From Zea mays (Eukaryota; Streptophyta; Magnoliopsida; Poales; Poaceae), in the NCBI RefSeq assembly GCF_902167145.1, contig NC_050101.1:130540990-130604989 (forward strand): DNA of 64,000 nt, given 5' to 3'. Below, piece after piece: positions 64,000 through 64,000 of this stretch; the first letter of the stretch is position 1; the number at the start of each line of letters is the position of its first letter. The position numbers were made by a program, and so were the translations under genes. The notes beneath the pieces were generated by a model. The model worked only from the letters and a program-made list of their open reading frames with translations, was not told the origin of the DNA and ran no database searches.

Positions 64000-64000
64000 G

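Larger units (their letters stand above)
51718..64000 (+). mobile_element. Grande-like Ty3/gypsy (Tat lineage) element, copy C, 3' LTR outside window
   Basis: It begins with TGTGGGGGATAGATATCCCC at 51718, preceded by GTAAC (51713-51717, left duplication candidate). Order: LTR (51718-52330), primer site, gag, protease, RT-RNase H-integrase (to 58390), 89-bp hairpin array, antisense spliced gene (59231-62488), 82-bp palindromic array, TAC-rich tract, and an antisense acidic ORF reaching the window end. At more than 12.28 kb without its 3' LTR, it fits the ~13-14 kb and the reverse-oriented extra gene I recall for Grande. It is inserted in the antisense gene of element D. Confidence 0.82.

Overview
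The window looks like an intergenic block of a large grass genome, most probably maize or a close Zea relative. I found no host gene, tRNA, rRNA or CRISPR array. Nearly every base can be assigned to LTR retrotransposons inserted into one another. Family names (Opie, Ji, Huck, Grande, cinful-zeon) come from remembered LTR starts, sizes and gene content, not from a search, and should be read as 'like'.

Layout from left to right. (A) 1-16200, minus strand: a Grande-like Ty3/gypsy element of the Tat lineage whose 3' part runs off the left edge. It is split by a complete Opie-like Sirevirus (2301-11467, minus, 5-bp duplication GAGCT). 16201-16692 is a probable CACTA transposon end. (F) 16693-21606 is the start of a very long Del/Tekay-like LTR carrying a hAT-like insertion and ~215-bp internal repeats. 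(E) 21607-43813 is a Ji-like Sirevirus on the plus strand with an unusual three-LTR structure. Its RNase H gene is split by a complete Huck-like element (B, 28455-42107, plus, duplication ACAGT). Its right LTR is cut at 43813 by a cinful-like Tat element (D, 43814-51717, plus). D is in turn cut at 51717 by a second Grande-like element (C, 51718 to beyond 64000, plus).

Relative ages follow from the nesting: F before E; E before Huck and D; D before C; A before Opie. All gag-pol sets are broken by stops and frameshifts, although some single frames are intact: the Opie gag, the Huck integrase, and the RT-RNase H-integrase block of C.

The most interesting content is not gag-pol. Both Tat elements with a readable 3' region (C and D) carry, antisense to gag-pol, a protein gene that can only be read through if short plant-type introns are removed. 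C has four exons and D at least three. Every junction has GT..AG ends and keeps frame. The two proteins share W-rich motifs, resemble the 'putative gypsy type transposon' domain, and end in coiled coils. In each element a tandem array of hairpin-forming units lies between the 3' ends of the convergent pol and antisense genes (89-bp units in C, 64-bp units in D). C also has a palindromic array upstream of the antisense gene and a second antisense ORF encoding a very acidic protein. A UAG stop sits at the same protease-RT position in both Grande-like copies and in Huck, and the cinful-like element has a CAG Gln codon there, which suggests a programmed readthrough site.
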